Source: Crossaster papposus
Taxonomy: Eukaryota > Echinodermata > Asteroidea > Velatida > Solasteridae
DNA length: 64,000 bases
NCBI GenBank assembly: GCA_037893245.1
Contig: JBAIAA010000414.1
Location: 310,001-374,000 of the forward strand
Direction: 5' to 3'
Shown: in pieces, positions 1 through 10,487 of the stretch
Position numbering within the stretch: position 1 is the first letter of the stretch
How the letters are laid out: every line of letters starts with the position of its first letter
Program-made: the position numbers and the translations under genes
Notes under the pieces: model-generated
What the model was told of the DNA's origin: nothing
The model's database searches: none
What the model saw: the letters and a program-made list of their open reading frames with translations, nothing else

Positions 1-1
1 G

Positions 2-2116
2 TCTCAACTTGTCTCATTTCCGACAAGACGTAACTCCCGTGGTACCGATTCAATGCTAGACCTTATTTTTTGCAACAACCCTAACTGGAGTACCAATATT
101 CGTCGAGGCTCTTGCCTAGGTAACAGTGATCATGACTCTGTGCACTTCAATATTAATACTGCTTCCCCAAACCTAGTTCTTCACCGGACATTTTATCAAT
201 TTCACAAGGCCGACATCACAGATTTCAAGAGGACGTTGGAGTGTATTCCTTGGAACCTATTTCTTGATGAAACCGACATGGATGAAACTTGGGATAACTT
301 CACGACACTGATACATGCCACTGTGAAGGACATAGTCCCCACCGCTATGTCAAAGGGTCAACGTCGATCACCATGGATTACCCGTGAAATTACCAGTGCT
401 TCCAGGAAAAAGAACAGAATGTACCGGAAAGCTGTTGCTCATAAAAACAATACAAATTTATGGAACAAGTATAAAGACTTAAGAGCACTTGTTAAGCGTA
501 TGACCAAAGCTTCCTATAATGATTATATTCAGAATCTATCTACTGATTGTAAACGTAACCCCAAGCGCTTTTGGTCATTTGTAAAGAGTAAGAGGGATTC
601 CCACCCAGTTAATGTATTTAAACAGGGTGACAGTAATTTTAGCACTCAAGCTGACATCGCTGATGCTTTCAATGCTCATTTTCAAAGTAACTTCTCCCCA
701 CAGCATTTCACCGTTCCCCTCATCTCATCCTGTGACACGTATCCTGGCATTACTCCTGTGAACACTCTCAAGGTAAATGAAGGGGACGTACTGATGGCCA
801 TCAAAAAGCTCAACTCTTCTAAACCACCTGGGTCCGATGGCATTTCACCGGCAATACTCAAGCTTGCTGGCTCCTCTGTATCTCCTGTTCTGACGAAAAT
901 TTTCAATTTTAGCCTTTCTACAGGTGCAGTTCCACAGGATTGGAAGCTAGGAAATGTTTTTCCACTATTCAAAACTGGAGATAAATCGACCATTGCTAAC
1001 TATCGCCCAATTTCCCTTTGCTCTGTTCCATGTAAAATGCTTGAAGGCTTTGTATCAAAAAGACTTCTTCAGCACTCGGCAGAATACAACATTATACCCG
1101 ACTCCCAGCATGGTTTTCAACCCAAACGTTCTTGTATAACTCAGTTAACTACCCTTTTTGACACGTGGGCCAGAGCTTTAGATGCAGCAAAACCAGCACG
1201 AGTTGATGCAATCTTTCTTGATTGGTCCAAAGCCTTTGACCGTGTTGATCATTCTATTCTTTTACAGAAACTACATAAGTATGGCATTTGCAGTAACATG
1301 TGGATGTGGATTAGAAACTTCCTTTCCAACCGCCAACAGCGTGTTCTTTTTTCAGGTGCCAAGTCTGATTGGATACCTGTTACATCTGGTGTCCCACAAG
1401 GCTCAGTTCTCGGTCCTGTGTTATTTAATTTGTTTACATCAGATTTGCCCAACTATGTCACATCTTTACTTCCACAGTATGCAGACGACACAGTCTTGTA
1501 CAGAGTAATTAGAAATGCTAATGACACTGTCATTTTGCAGAATGACCTCGATATCATTAGTAAGTGGTGCACAGATAATCACATGATGCTAAACTCAAAT
1601 AAATGTAAAATTATGCACATTTCTCGATCTAGGAATCCAGTAACCACAGCGTACTCTCTACAAGAGGCACACCCAATGGAAGTTGTTGACTCGTATAAGT
1701 ATCTTGGCATAATCATCTCAAAAGACTTGTCCTGGTCAAAACATGTTCAAATGGTTCGTTCAAGATGTGCTAAATTGGCTGGATTTATTCGCCGCACAGT
1801 CAAATCCCGAAACCCACAGGTACTGATCAAATTATTCTGTTCTCTTTGCAGGCCTATTATAGAGTATGGTGCTCCTGTCTGGCTTCCACACCAGAAAAAT
1901 CACATTGAATGCATCGAGTCAATCCAACGACGCTTTACTAGGTCCTGCTTTCCATTTCTGGTTTCTAATTCTCTCTCCTATGAACAACGTCTAACCGCAC
2001 TTCACTTGCCTCCACTCTACAACAGACTGATATTCCTCACTGTATGCGTTATTACTAAATGTCTACACAGGAACAACATCATTCCCGAATCTTTCCTACC
2101 ACTGCCAAATGCCTAG
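2..2116 (+). CDS. LINE ORF2: APE endonuclease C-terminus plus reverse transcriptase (partial)
   Basis: This is the replication protein of a target-primed retrotransposon; it nicks chromosomal DNA and copies the element RNA. The reading frame enters from the left edge (residues QLVSFPTRRNS precede the first Met at 53). The endonuclease end is shown by LDLIF and the SDHDSV motif near residue 26 of the 687-residue part after Met53. The RT fingers and palm follow: LFKTGDKSTIANYRPISL, FLDWSKAFDRVDH with a catalytic Asp, SGVPQGSVLGP, and YADD with two catalytic Asp at about residue 480. The C-terminal part has RPIIEYGAPVW and IQRRFTR, typical of CR1/L2/Jockey-type elements. No stops or frameshifts are seen, so the copy is fairly young. 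The exact clade needs a phylogeny. Confidence 0.9.
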   Translation, partial: SQLVSFPTRRNSRGTDSMLDLIFCNNPNWSTNIRRGSCLGNSDHDSVHFNINTASPNLVLHRTFYQFHKADITDFKRTLECIPWNLFLDETDMDETWDNFTTLIHATVKDIVPTAMSKGQRRSPWITREITSASRKKNRMYRKAVAHKNNTNLWNKYKDLRALVKRMTKASYNDYIQNLSTDCKRNPKRFWSFVKSKRDSHPVNVFKQGDSNFSTQADIADAFNAHFQSNFSPQHFTVPLISSCDTYPGITPVNTLKVNEGDVLMAIKKLNSSKPPGSDGISPAILKLAGSSVSPVLTKIFNFSLSTGAVPQDWKLGNVFPLFKTGDKSTIANYRPISLCSVPCKMLEGFVSKRLLQHSAEYNIIPDSQHGFQPKRSCITQLTTLFDTWARALDAAKPARVDAIFLDWSKAFDRVDHSILLQKLHKYGICSNMWMWIRNFLSNRQQRVLFSGAKSDWIPVTSGVPQGSVLGPVLFNLFTSDLPNYVTSLLPQYADDTVLYRVIRNANDTVILQNDLDIISKWCTDNHMMLNSNKCKIMHISRSRNPVTTAYSLQEAHPMEVVDSYKYLGIIISKDLSWSKHVQMVRSRCAKLAGFIRRTVKSRNPQVLIKLFCSLCRPIIEYGAPVWLPHQKNHIECIESIQRRFTRSCFPFLVSNSLSYEQRLTALHLPPLYNRLIFLTVCVITKCLHRNNIIPESFLPLPNA

Positions 2117-2544
2117 AAAGACCGAAACTTTGCTTTTTAAACATCAGTACAGCAGGACTAATTGTTTAAAATTTTCTTCCTTTCAATTCTTCCCCAGGTT
2201 TTTTAACTCTCTCCCTTAATTGTGACCTTAGAGACCCTTGTGTGACCTTCACATAAACCATTCATTAATTCTTTACGCGATCATCTGTTCAGTTCCAGTC
2301 CAATCCTTCAGGCATATATTAGGGAATCCAATAATTGTCGTGGTTAAATTTATATAGTGGTCCTTATTTCTAATTAGGCCATAATAGCCTTGACTGTGAC
2401 CTTGACCGTTGCTATGCTGCTGCTAAGGGTGGACAATGACCACCCATGGCAGGGGCATGGCGGCGGCCAGAGTCACAGCCAACATGGCAAAGGCAGGCAA
2501 TTCGGTATTCTTATTATAAGAATGTAAGGTTTATTTAATTAAAG

Positions 2545-2735
2545 AAATACCTAATTATTATTATTATTTTTATACTATATTTTGTACTTAATTATTTTCT
2601 TATTATTTTCTTATTATTTATTTATTATTTTCTTATTATTTTCTTATTATTTTCTTATTATTTATTATTTATATTATTCTTATTCTCTTTTTATAATTAT
2701 AATTACAATATTGTTATATAATTGTTTCTTGTATC
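2545..2735. repeat. AT-rich microsatellite (TTATT/TTATTTTC)n
   Basis: Imperfect runs of TTATT and TTATTATTTTC make up nearly all of this stretch, inside the 3' region of the LINE. Its short ORF is low complexity and not a gene. Confidence 0.8.
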
Positions 2736-2937
2736 CCATTCAGCTTGGAGAACCCCTCGACAGGAACAATGTTTCTTTTGGGTAATCCTTCGGGAGCTGA
2801 ATGGCATTTTGTCTTTGTCTTGGTTATTATGTTTTGTACATTGCATCTAAAGCTTTTATTTTATGTTTTCTTTGTAATTTTGGTCTGTGCATTTGTTGAT
2901 GTTTCCCGAGAAATAAAATAGAGAATAGAGAATAGAG

Positions 2938-3462
2938 ATAGCTGGACTGCATGTTGCGCGCAGCGATCACAACAGTGGTGGGCGCTCTGCTAGCCTTTGG
3001 TATTTCATGAAACAACCGTCGGTTGTATCCGCGCGCACAGGTCGATTCCGCCATTATTGCCAAGCCGAGTCTTCATGTTGACCTGCATTTCATGCTACAC
3101 AAAAGAGACAAAATACACCAGACAGAACCACGGAAAAGTCCCAATTTAGACGAAATATCGGTGCGCTATGGTAAGTGAACCTGCATGCCGAGTTTGAGAC
3201 CGAATGATCTCCATGAATAAAGTGAAAAAAATCCCGGGTTTTTTGCACTGATGGACGTATGGCCCATAGCACATAGCACAGAGGTAGTCTAGTGCGGGGC
3301 CATAGACTAGGGCTAGGGTAGACTGTGCGGCAGTATGGAGTTATTGCCCGAAATTTGTGCACGGTTTCTATTGTTTAACGGCGGTTAACCTGTAAAAACC
3401 CTCTCTATCTATGGGTCTCCGCCCTACGGGCGTCGGGAGACCCAGAGTTCTAGGGGTAATCA
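2938..3462. other. Intergenic stretch, no gene seen; imperfect hairpin at 3413-3443
   Basis: No coding pattern or recognised repeat is seen. At 3413-3420 GGGTCTCC is followed by its complement GGAGACCC at 3436-3443 with a GC-rich loop, a potential hairpin just before the zinc-finger remnant. Confidence 0.5.
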
Positions 3463-3513
3463 TGACCCACGCAATGAGAAACCGTACGCAAGCAACATCT
3501 GTGGAAAATCGTG
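3463..3513 (+). pseudogene. Remnant of a C2H2 zinc finger
   Basis: The DNA matches the linker and first half of a finger in the nearby genes (codons for THANEKPYA and ICGKSC), but a Cys codon is altered and the match ends where the 16-bp repeat array starts. An equivalent remnant ends at the same point before the array at 49219, so remnant and array were duplicated together. Confidence 0.7.
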
Positions 3514-4370
3514 CAAATGGGTCAACTCATACCCAAGTCAACGCGTACCCCAAATTTTACACCCAAGTCAAGTCGTACCCAAGTCAAGTCGTACCCAAGT
3601 CAAGTCGTACCCAAGTCAAGTCGTAACTGATTCAACTCGTACACGAGTCAGCTCGTACGAGTTGACCCAAAGTCGACCCATGTCAACTCGTACCCCAATT
3701 TTTACACCCAAGTCAAGTCGTGCCCAAGTCAAGTCGTACCCGATTCAACTCAAACACGAGTCAGCTCGTACGAGTTGACCCAAAGTCGACCCATGTCAAC
3801 TCGTACCCAAGTCAACTCGTACCCCAAATTTTACACCCAAGTCAAGTCGTGCCCAAGTCAAGTCGTGCCCAAGTCAAGTCGTGCCCAAGTCAAGTCGTAC
3901 CCTAGTCAGCTCGTGTTCGAGTCGGCTCGTGTTCGAGTCAACTCGTACCCTAGTGCATACACGACGGTACCCGCGCGCATGAAGACGTTGAAGAGGTAGC
4001 GTCATTTTAGCGCAGTGACAGACGAGTTGACTCGGGCACAATTTTTTCTCAAATTATCAGTTTAAAGAGATATTCCTTACGAAACATTCCTAGCCAATTG
4101 CATTTAAAGAACTTCACAAAGTCGCGAATAGCGATAGCCATCCAGTGAAAAAGAAACATACATCAAATTTATTTAGAATATGTTGAGAAAATATTACTAT
4201 GGTAAAAAGAAAATTCAATTAACGGGAGGGGAGTACGACTTGACTCGGGTACGACTTGACTCGGATTTGACTTGACTCGGGTTTGACTTGACTCGGGTAC
4301 GAGTTGACTCGGGTACGAGTTGACCCGGGTACGATGATCTTGAGTTGACCCAAAGTCTCTCTGGCCTTCG
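3514..4370. mobile_element. Foldback element with terminal arrays of a 16-bp repeat (older copy 1)
   Basis: The left arm (about 3514-3960) is an array of a degenerate 16-bp unit, GTACCCAAGTCAAGTC and variants. The right arm (about 4230-4365) holds the same motif inverted, as in GGGTACGAGTTGACTC. The spacer between them has no gene. The arrangement is a foldback with tandem-repeat inverted termini. A sister copy with the same order lies at 49219-50530, and a younger relative with unit GGGACGACTCGTACCC fills 42347-46466. No transposase is seen, so mobilisation would need an enzyme from elsewhere. Confidence 0.65.
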
Positions 4371-4810
4371 AAAATAATTGTGAACACTCACTGTACAGCG
4401 CGTATATATCCGGATACGAAGTGGGCAGACGAGTGGCGGGGTATTCTGAATTTGTGCCTTGACTTCTTCAACAAGATAAAAACGAGAGTAAAATGATTTT
4501 CTGTTGTAAGTCGTATTCTTCTTCATACCTCCATGCTTAGAACCAGCAGTGGCCACGTTCATAAAACGTTACTGTTGTTAATGTTACTTGTGTTTAGTAG
4601 CAGAATAGCACCAACATTTGTTTAGTTAAAACAATTTCTTTGGAAAAAACAAGGTTACAAACCAAAACTTCAGTTGATGATATTCATTGTTTGTGACTGG
4701 TAGTCTGCTGGTTTTTGTAATATGAATGAAAAGCACGTGGAGTTTTGGCCGATAACCTTTTATTACTGAGCAAGACCTTTTTTGTGTTAACCAGTTCGCG
4801 CCGGGATTAT
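4371..4810 (+). promoter_or_regulatory. Duplicated 5' flank of zinc-finger gene 1 (candidate promoter/first-exon region)
   Basis: About 440 bp here are closely repeated at 50531-50975, upstream of the second zinc-finger gene, although the DNA further out differs. Retention next to both genes suggests a promoter or non-coding first exon, but I see no decisive TATA box or start. It may be no more than part of the duplicated block. Confidence 0.35.
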
Positions 4811-4892
4811 TTTAACATCGCCGAGCCGACGGGCGGGATTATTTTTAACGAAACTCGATCCGAAGCGTGTTCAGGCCGATAGTGCTGGGTAG

Positions 4893-6482
4893 CACACCCA
4901 CGCATTTCCGGCCTTGCGCGATGAGAAACCGTACACATGCGACATCTGTGAAAAATCTTTCAATCAGAGTAGAAACCTCAAGCAACACCAGATGACCCAC
5001 TCTAATCCGAAACCGTACGCATGCGACATCTGTGGAAAATCGTTCAGGCAGAGTGGAACTCTGAAACGACACCAGATGACCCACACCAATGAGAAACCGT
5101 ACACATGCGACATCTGTGGAAAATCATTCGCGCACAATGGAAACCTCAAGCAACACCAGATGACCCACACTAATGAGAAACCGTACACATGCGACATCTG
5201 TGGAAAATCATTCACGCAGAATGGAGACCTCAAGCGACACCAGATGACCCACACCAATGAGAAACCGTACGCATGCGACATCTGTGAACAATCTTTCAAT
5301 CAGAGTAGAAACCTCAAGCAACACCAGATGACCCACTCTAATGAGAAACCTTACGCATGCGACATCTGTGGAAAATCGTTCAGGCAGAGTGGAACTCTCA
5401 AACGACACCGGATGACCCACACCAATGAGAAACCGTACACATGCGACATCTGTGGAAAATCATTAACGCACAATGGAGACCTCAAGCGACACCAGATGAC
5501 CCACACCAAAGAGAAACCGTACGCATGCGACATCTGTGGAAAATCTTTCAATCAGAGTAGAACCCTCAAACGACACCAGATGACCCACACCAGTGAGAAA
5601 CCGTACGCATGCGACATCTGTGAAAAATCTTTCAATCAGAGTAGAACCCTCAAACGACACCAGATGACCCACACCAATGAGAAACCGTACGCATGCGACA
5701 TCTGTGAAAAATCTTTCAATCAGAGTAGAACCCTCAAACGACACCAGATGACCCAACTTAATGAGAAACCGTACACATGCGACATCTGTAAAAAATCTTT
5801 CAATCATAGTAGAAACCTCAAGCAACACCAGATGACCCACTCTAATCTGAAACCGTACGCATGCGACATCTGTGGAAAATCGTTCAGGCAGAGTGGAACT
5901 CTCAAACGACACCAGATGACCCACACCAATGAGAAACCGTACACATGCGACATCTGTGGAAAATCATTCGCGCACAATGGAAACCTCAAGCAACACCAGA
6001 TGACCCACACTAATGAGAAACCGTACACATGCGACATCTGTGGAAAATCATTCACGCAGAATGGAGACCTCAAGCGACACCAGATGACCCACACCAATGA
6101 GAAACCGTACGCATGCGACATCTGTGAACAATCTTTCAATCAGAGTAGAAACCTCAAGCAACACCAGATGACCCACTCTAATGAGAAACCTTACGCATGC
6201 GACATCTGTGGAAAATCGTTCAGGCAGAGTGGAACTCTCAAACGACACCAGATGACCCACACCAATGAGAAACCGTACACATGCGACATCTGTGGAAAAT
6301 CGTTCACGCACAATGGACACCACGAGCGACACCAGATGACCCACACTAATGAGAAACCGTACGCATGCGACATCTGTGGAAAATCGTTCAGTCGCAGCAA
6401 CTACCTGAAAAACCACAAGATGGACCACACCGAAAGCGACGAGAGAGAGATAGATAATTTTGTGATCGAACCCAACAAATAA
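4893..6482 (+). CDS. C2H2 zinc-finger protein, 18 tandem fingers (gene 1)
   Basis: This is a probable DNA-binding nuclear protein made almost only of C2H2 fingers of the form YxCDICxKSFxxxxxLKxHQMTH, each 28 residues, joined by TNEKP linkers in place of the common TGEKP. I count 18 fingers. Finger 10 has MTQ in place of MTH, losing its last zinc-binding His. The C-terminal tail is DEREIDNFVIEPNK, shared with gene 2. The frame opens after a TAG at 4890-4892 and has no ATG before the first finger, so either an upstream exon supplies the start (AG at 4891-4892 could be an acceptor) or the 5' end is lost. Fingers 1-6 and 11-16 are an 840-bp-offset duplication. No KRAB, SCAN or BTB domain is present in this exon. 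Targets are unknown. Confidence 0.88.
   Translation, partial: HTHAFPALRDEKPYTCDICEKSFNQSRNLKQHQMTHSNPKPYACDICGKSFRQSGTLKRHQMTHTNEKPYTCDICGKSFAHNGNLKQHQMTHTNEKPYTCDICGKSFTQNGDLKRHQMTHTNEKPYACDICEQSFNQSRNLKQHQMTHSNEKPYACDICGKSFRQSGTLKRHRMTHTNEKPYTCDICGKSLTHNGDLKRHQMTHTKEKPYACDICGKSFNQSRTLKRHQMTHTSEKPYACDICEKSFNQSRTLKRHQMTHTNEKPYACDICEKSFNQSRTLKRHQMTQLNEKPYTCDICKKSFNHSRNLKQHQMTHSNLKPYACDICGKSFRQSGTLKRHQMTHTNEKPYTCDICGKSFAHNGNLKQHQMTHTNEKPYTCDICGKSFTQNGDLKRHQMTHTNEKPYACDICEQSFNQSRNLKQHQMTHSNEKPYACDICGKSFRQSGTLKRHQMTHTNEKPYTCDICGKSFTHNGHHERHQMTHTNEKPYACDICGKSFSRSNYLKNHKMDHTESDEREIDNFVIEPNK
4930..6270 (+). repeat. Internal duplication of a six-finger block in zinc-finger gene 1
   Basis: The block at about 4930-5430 recurs at 5770-6270 with an offset of exactly 840 bp, i.e. 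ten fingers, and only a few base differences. This is the pattern left by unequal crossing over within the array. Confidence 0.8.
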
Positions 6483-6483
6483 A
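6478..6483 (+). terminator. Polyadenylation signal AATAAA overlapping the stop codon
   Basis: AATAAA overlaps the TAA stop at 6480-6482. The same arrangement occurs at 53995-54000 at the end of gene 2. Confidence 0.55.
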
Positions 6484-7069
6484 ATTGAGTCACAAGTCGC
6501 CAAAGCTACTTTTGAGTAATTAGTCCAGGCAAAATACATAATTTTGTTTTGTTGACCTCAAACAAATTGCAACAAATTGTTTTACACCACAGTGCACTTC
6601 TATAAGGTCCCTAGAATGACATACTAAAAATCTACAAAAATCCAAGTGGTGGAAATATGTCTAATTTGCATAAATCGTTAATCCCTGCCGTGTAATATGT
6701 TTATTCCCATATTTGGGTATATATTTTATTTTAATTTTTTGAAAAGTTTATTTTGGTGATTCTACTTACATATCCTTACTTGAATAAAATTTTCTAAAGC
6801 ATATAAGTGACTGAATAATTATGAGAACACAGTAATTATCCAAAAAGACAACTTTGTGACCCTATAAATGTGCGCACATTACACTGTCTCCAGATATCAT
6901 CATGTAGTCAGTATTGGTAAGCTTCAAATTCACCAAGTTGCTTACTGGCACAGTTATCCTATTAAAACCTTATGGAAAATCATATGGACAATGATAACAT
7001 TGTGATATTTAGCCCAGCAAACAAAAACTTGGAAAAAATGATGTGTCCCTAAATTGGGCTAACAAGTAG
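6484..7069. other. AT-rich intergenic stretch, nothing recognised
   Basis: The first ~40 bp match the 3' flank of zinc-finger gene 2. Beyond that I see no coding frame, RNA gene or repeat. Confidence 0.5.
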
Positions 7070-8436
7070 GTGATTAGACTTTAACAGGATATTCTAAAAA
7101 ATGTAACATTTATTAAACATAATTGAAATAGTGGGATCTTAATAGTCTGGTGCATACGTAGCTTGCCAAGATGCTTGTGCTAGCAAGCAAATACTTGGTG
7201 TACATATACAGTGCTTTGTGACTTAACATTTTAAAGGCATTCTAGCAGAAATGTACCTATTATGACAATAAAGAAGCATTCAAAGGCAAAAAACATCAGT
7301 GGTTCCAGGCGTGTATAATAATTTCCACAATCTCTTTAAAAGGTTGCGTAGAATCACCTCTATACAAGCGATAAAACATACAGTTTGGAGGTCAGCTAGA
7401 CGTATTCATTAGTGTAAAATAGAGGGACATGTATTTAAGTTCGGGGTGATCCAATCAATAAACAAGCACATTTGTGTTGTGTGGGTTTTTTTCAGAATAA
7501 ATTACCAAACCTATCCAAGTTATACCACAATAATTTCAGGACAAATGGGGGAACAGAACTAGCAGATAATCAAGATAGACTTATATGAAAATTAAAAAAC
7601 CATAATGTTTGTGTCGGTTTTTTTGCAAACGGCGACGCAATGCTTAGTAATATACATCATTCAGAGGCAGTTTTCATTGTACGTCATATCAGGGTTTTGC
7701 GTATGTTTTTTGTACACCCCAGCGAAGGGTCCACTCTATATTACGGCCTTGTAACAAGAGTAGGACTTTCGATTTTATTTACTACTCTCGGCTTTATTTC
7801 CTCTACTACTCTCGGTTTTATTGACCCTAGGACCCTCAACTTATTTCCCCTACTACTCTCGGCCTAAGGACCCTCGGCTGTATTCACCCTAGGACTCTCG
7901 GCTTTATTGACCCTGGGACTCAGTAATTAGGACCCTCGGCTGCATTGACCCTAGGACCCTCGGCTTTATTGACCCTAGGATCCTCGACTTTATTGACCCT
8001 AGGACTCAGTAATTAGGATCCTCGGCTGTATTGACCCTAGGACCTTCGGCTATATTGACCCTAGGACCCTCGGCTTTATTGACCCTAGGACTCAGTAATT
8101 AGGATCCTCGGCTGTATTGACCCTAGGACCCTCGGCTTTATTGACCCTAAGACCCTCGGCTTTATTGACCCTAGAACTCAGTACTTGATTTCTCTATCTA
8201 AAATCATCCCCAACCTACTCACTCCTCTCTATCAATAATACGGCTGATCTATTTGATGCGTGGCTTTATTTACCCTAGGACTCCCGACTTTATTTCGCGC
8301 GCGCTGGATACACTGTACTTCGTATTCGTGCATGAGTCTCCTTTCAAGAGTGGAATTGCCAGTGTTACTACAAGAAACCCTTCGCTGCGGTGTAACAAAA
8401 ATATACGCTGCCGGGAAGCGTAATTTTTTTTCCTAT
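7070..8436. repeat. Tandem 2.8-kb unit, copy 1, first segment
   Basis: This stretch aligns with 29101-29986 and then 35521-35890. Further pieces of the same copy are 9083-9544, 26137-26168, 26647-27617 and 28296-28440; the rest of the span is inserted elements. The unit encodes no recognisable protein. It contains a minisatellite (7780-8170) and looks like a non-autonomous element or a low-copy duplication. Confidence 0.75.
7770..8172. repeat. Minisatellite, ~24-bp unit (GACCCTAGGACCCTCGGCTT)
   Basis: Units of about 24 bp, GGCTTTATTGACCCTAGGAC followed by YCTC and variants, are repeated many times with ACTCAGTAATTAGGA interruptions. The same array appears at 29745-29986 and 35521-35660 in copy 2 of the tandem unit. 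Confidence 0.85.
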
Positions 8437-9082
8437 GAGGGTTAGGGGTAATTATCATAAATGGGCGTTTCTACACCACACTGAGTGGAAGACACTTAGG
8501 TTCTCAGATCCTTATTTTCCCTTAAATTAAACTCACCCCAACAACAAACTTGGAGACCAAAGTCAATGAAAAATAGGCAGAGAGCGAATTCGAACCCCAG
8601 TCGAACGATCTATAACCTAACCCATTATCCACTATAGCTACTGGGAGAGGTCGACAGAAGCCGTTTTTCAAAGTACTTTAATGTACCTCTGGGCTATGTG
8701 TAACTAGTTGATTGAGTAATAACAATGTATTAGCGTCATTGTTAAAACTACTGAATAATCATGACCTTAGGGGTCTAGAGCCGCCCATTTATGATAATTA
8801 CCACTGACCTCTATACATGGACAGATCATCCATTGTTTCATTTTGAAGTCGGCATGCAGAGAAGTGCAACATGGCGTCACTGCTGTGAGCCAATGAAATG
8901 TCCAGGTGTAGAGTTCAGTTGGTTGGTAAATCCACTGACCTCTACAACTGGACATTTTATTGGCTCACAGCAGTGACGCCATGTTGCACTTCCAGTTCGC
9001 GCCGACTTCAAGTGTTAGCACAGCAGAATATGGACAATGATCTGTCCAGGTGTTGAGGTCAGTGATAATTACCCCTAACCCT
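8437..9082. mobile_element. Nested foldback/MITE insertion, ends GAGGGTTAGGGGTAATTATC
   Basis: Copy 2 of the host unit lacks this segment (about 35880). Its ends are inverted: GAGGGTTAGGGGTAATTATC at left and GATAATTACCCCTAACCCTC at right. Inside are two further inverted pairs: 8450-8467 with 8783-8801, and a foldback at about 8795-9078 with arms near 120 bp. There is no coding capacity. Confidence 0.7.
8575..8652 (-). mobile_element. tRNA-like SINE head or tRNA pseudogene
   Basis: Read on the minus strand, there is an A-box-like TAGCTATAGTGG followed about 35 bp later by a B-box-like GGTTCGAATTC. The fold is not good enough for a functional tRNA, so a tRNA-derived SINE or relic is more likely. 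Confidence 0.4.
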
Positions 9083-9544
9083 CCTGAATCTGGCGATAAT
9101 TAAGGGCGCCCTCAATAAGTCTGGATAGCGGACGGCGCGCCAGCTCGGTTTTTGAGGTGAGCAAGACTACGATAAACCATGTGAGCAGTACTTGTAGTAA
9201 CCTCTGGTCATTGGCTATCCTCTCATGTACGTTTTCACGGACTCCTCTTAATTAGCCAAGTAATTAAGCTAAATTGCTTCGCTCTTTCAAGTTGATGGAT
9301 ATGCTTAATTGAGATAAGGTACTCGCTCATTTGATAACAGTTGAGGAACTATAGGCCACCTTGACGTGAGGCTAGGGGGTTTGCTCAATCAAAGAGGTGT
9401 ATCTGCTACTTCTGTTTTAAATTTATTAAGGTTTGTGTATAGTTTTAAAAAGAAAGAGGAAAAAGAATGTAGAAAATGACTGGTACTATAATTTATATGT
9501 TGCTTATGTATGGGTTTATGTGTTTTGTTCTACTTTTCGTCTTA
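9083..9544. repeat. Tandem 2.8-kb unit, copy 1, second segment
   Basis: This segment aligns with about 35890-36345 of copy 2 and ends where the Harbinger-type element begins. TTA at 9542-9544 may be one side of a 3-bp target duplication (see 26138-26140). Confidence 0.7.
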
Positions 9545-9579
9545 CTAGAGTTCGTGCGTTTTAGACCGTAAATTACCGT

Positions 9580-9778
9580 TGTACGCAAGACTAGCCAATC
9601 AGCACATGCGAGTGTTCGTGAGGTCAGCAGTGCTTGCGTTCCATCCAATGAACTATTAGTGTTTGTGCGTTTTAAGCGTACGTCCGTTGGTACGTACACA
9701 AAGCAGCCAATGGAATGTAAGTATTTGCTAACTCCGCCCACAACTCCGCCCAACCGCGACGTCCACAACGCAAGGGAA
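9580..9778. repeat. Left inverted repeat of the Harbinger-type element
   Basis: Its reverse complement matches 17558-17690 and then 26061-26134. Shared motifs include GGGCGGAGTTGTGGGCGGAG and CGCTTAAAACGCACAAACAC. Confidence 0.75.
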
Positions 9779-10487
9779 CTGAACAAAGATGGCTACATTC
9801 AATCAAGCATTAAAAGTGTTCACATTGGTATCCAATGAAAGACGAGCATTTGTTGCTCAGCCATGCTATCCACTCAATCAGAACGAGAACAACAACACAA
9901 AGAAAACAGTAAAACATCGCTACAATGTTTCCGGTGACAATAAACAAAAGGACCGGTAGGTGGGGCGCCCGCTATTGTCTCAAAAGTCTCCCATTCTACT
10001 GAGAATATGGATGATTTAGAGATAGAAGGGTTAATATTATATTTACAGATATTATCTGCGCACAGTTACAAGTTGCACAGGCGGGCCAAGTCGTGATTTG
10101 CGTGCCTTCGGTCTCTGCTAGCCTACTTGAGTATGTTTGTAGACCACGAACTTAAGGGTCTGTAAATAAAGGTTGGGACCCGTGCACAGATTTGTCAGCT
10201 TGTGTTACTGTGAAATGCGGATGAAATTGGGCCCTAAAAGTATCCTATTTTGTAATGATGCGGAGGTGCATTATTTTCAAGATAGCGACGATTTTAACAT
10301 AATTATGTTCATTCAAATTCGTTGAGGCCTTTGTGCCCAGAATGCGCTTTTTGATTTGTATTTGCCTATATAGGAAACCTGATGAAATGATTGTTTTTTA
10401 TGTAATCATACCGATGACTCTATCTTTGTTTCTACAAAACTTTAACTTTTAATTTCGAACGAATAAACCAGTTATACTTTTTAGGTA
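9779..10487. other. Non-coding flank inside the Harbinger-type element
   Basis: No gene is seen. A motif near 9965 (GCGCCCGCTATTGTCTCAAA) is similar to 17516 in the same orientation. Confidence 0.4.

Larger units (their letters stand above)
1..2930 (+). mobile_element. Non-LTR retrotransposon (L2/CR1/Jockey-like LINE), 5' end outside window
   Basis: The element holds the C-terminal part of an endonuclease, a complete reverse transcriptase and a 3' region. Coding is already open at position 2, so the 5' end lies left of the window. The stop at 2114-2116 is followed by a non-coding tail with an AT-rich microsatellite and, at 2908-2937, a short repeat of the GAGAATA type preceded by AATAAA, which I take as the 3' end. 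That end is inferred; no target duplication can be checked without the left flank. Confidence 0.8.

Noticed and set aside
2582-2785. Hydrophobic small protein
   Set aside because: It is the translation of a TTATT-type microsatellite in a LINE 3' region.
4845-6539. Minus-strand frames with repeated FSTDVACVRFLIGVGHLV
   Set aside because: Antisense shadows of the zinc-finger array; the same applies at 51269-54020.
7770-8172. Telomere-like CCCTA repeats
   Set aside because: The unit is about 24 bp with only one CCCTA, so it is a minisatellite and not a telomeric repeat.
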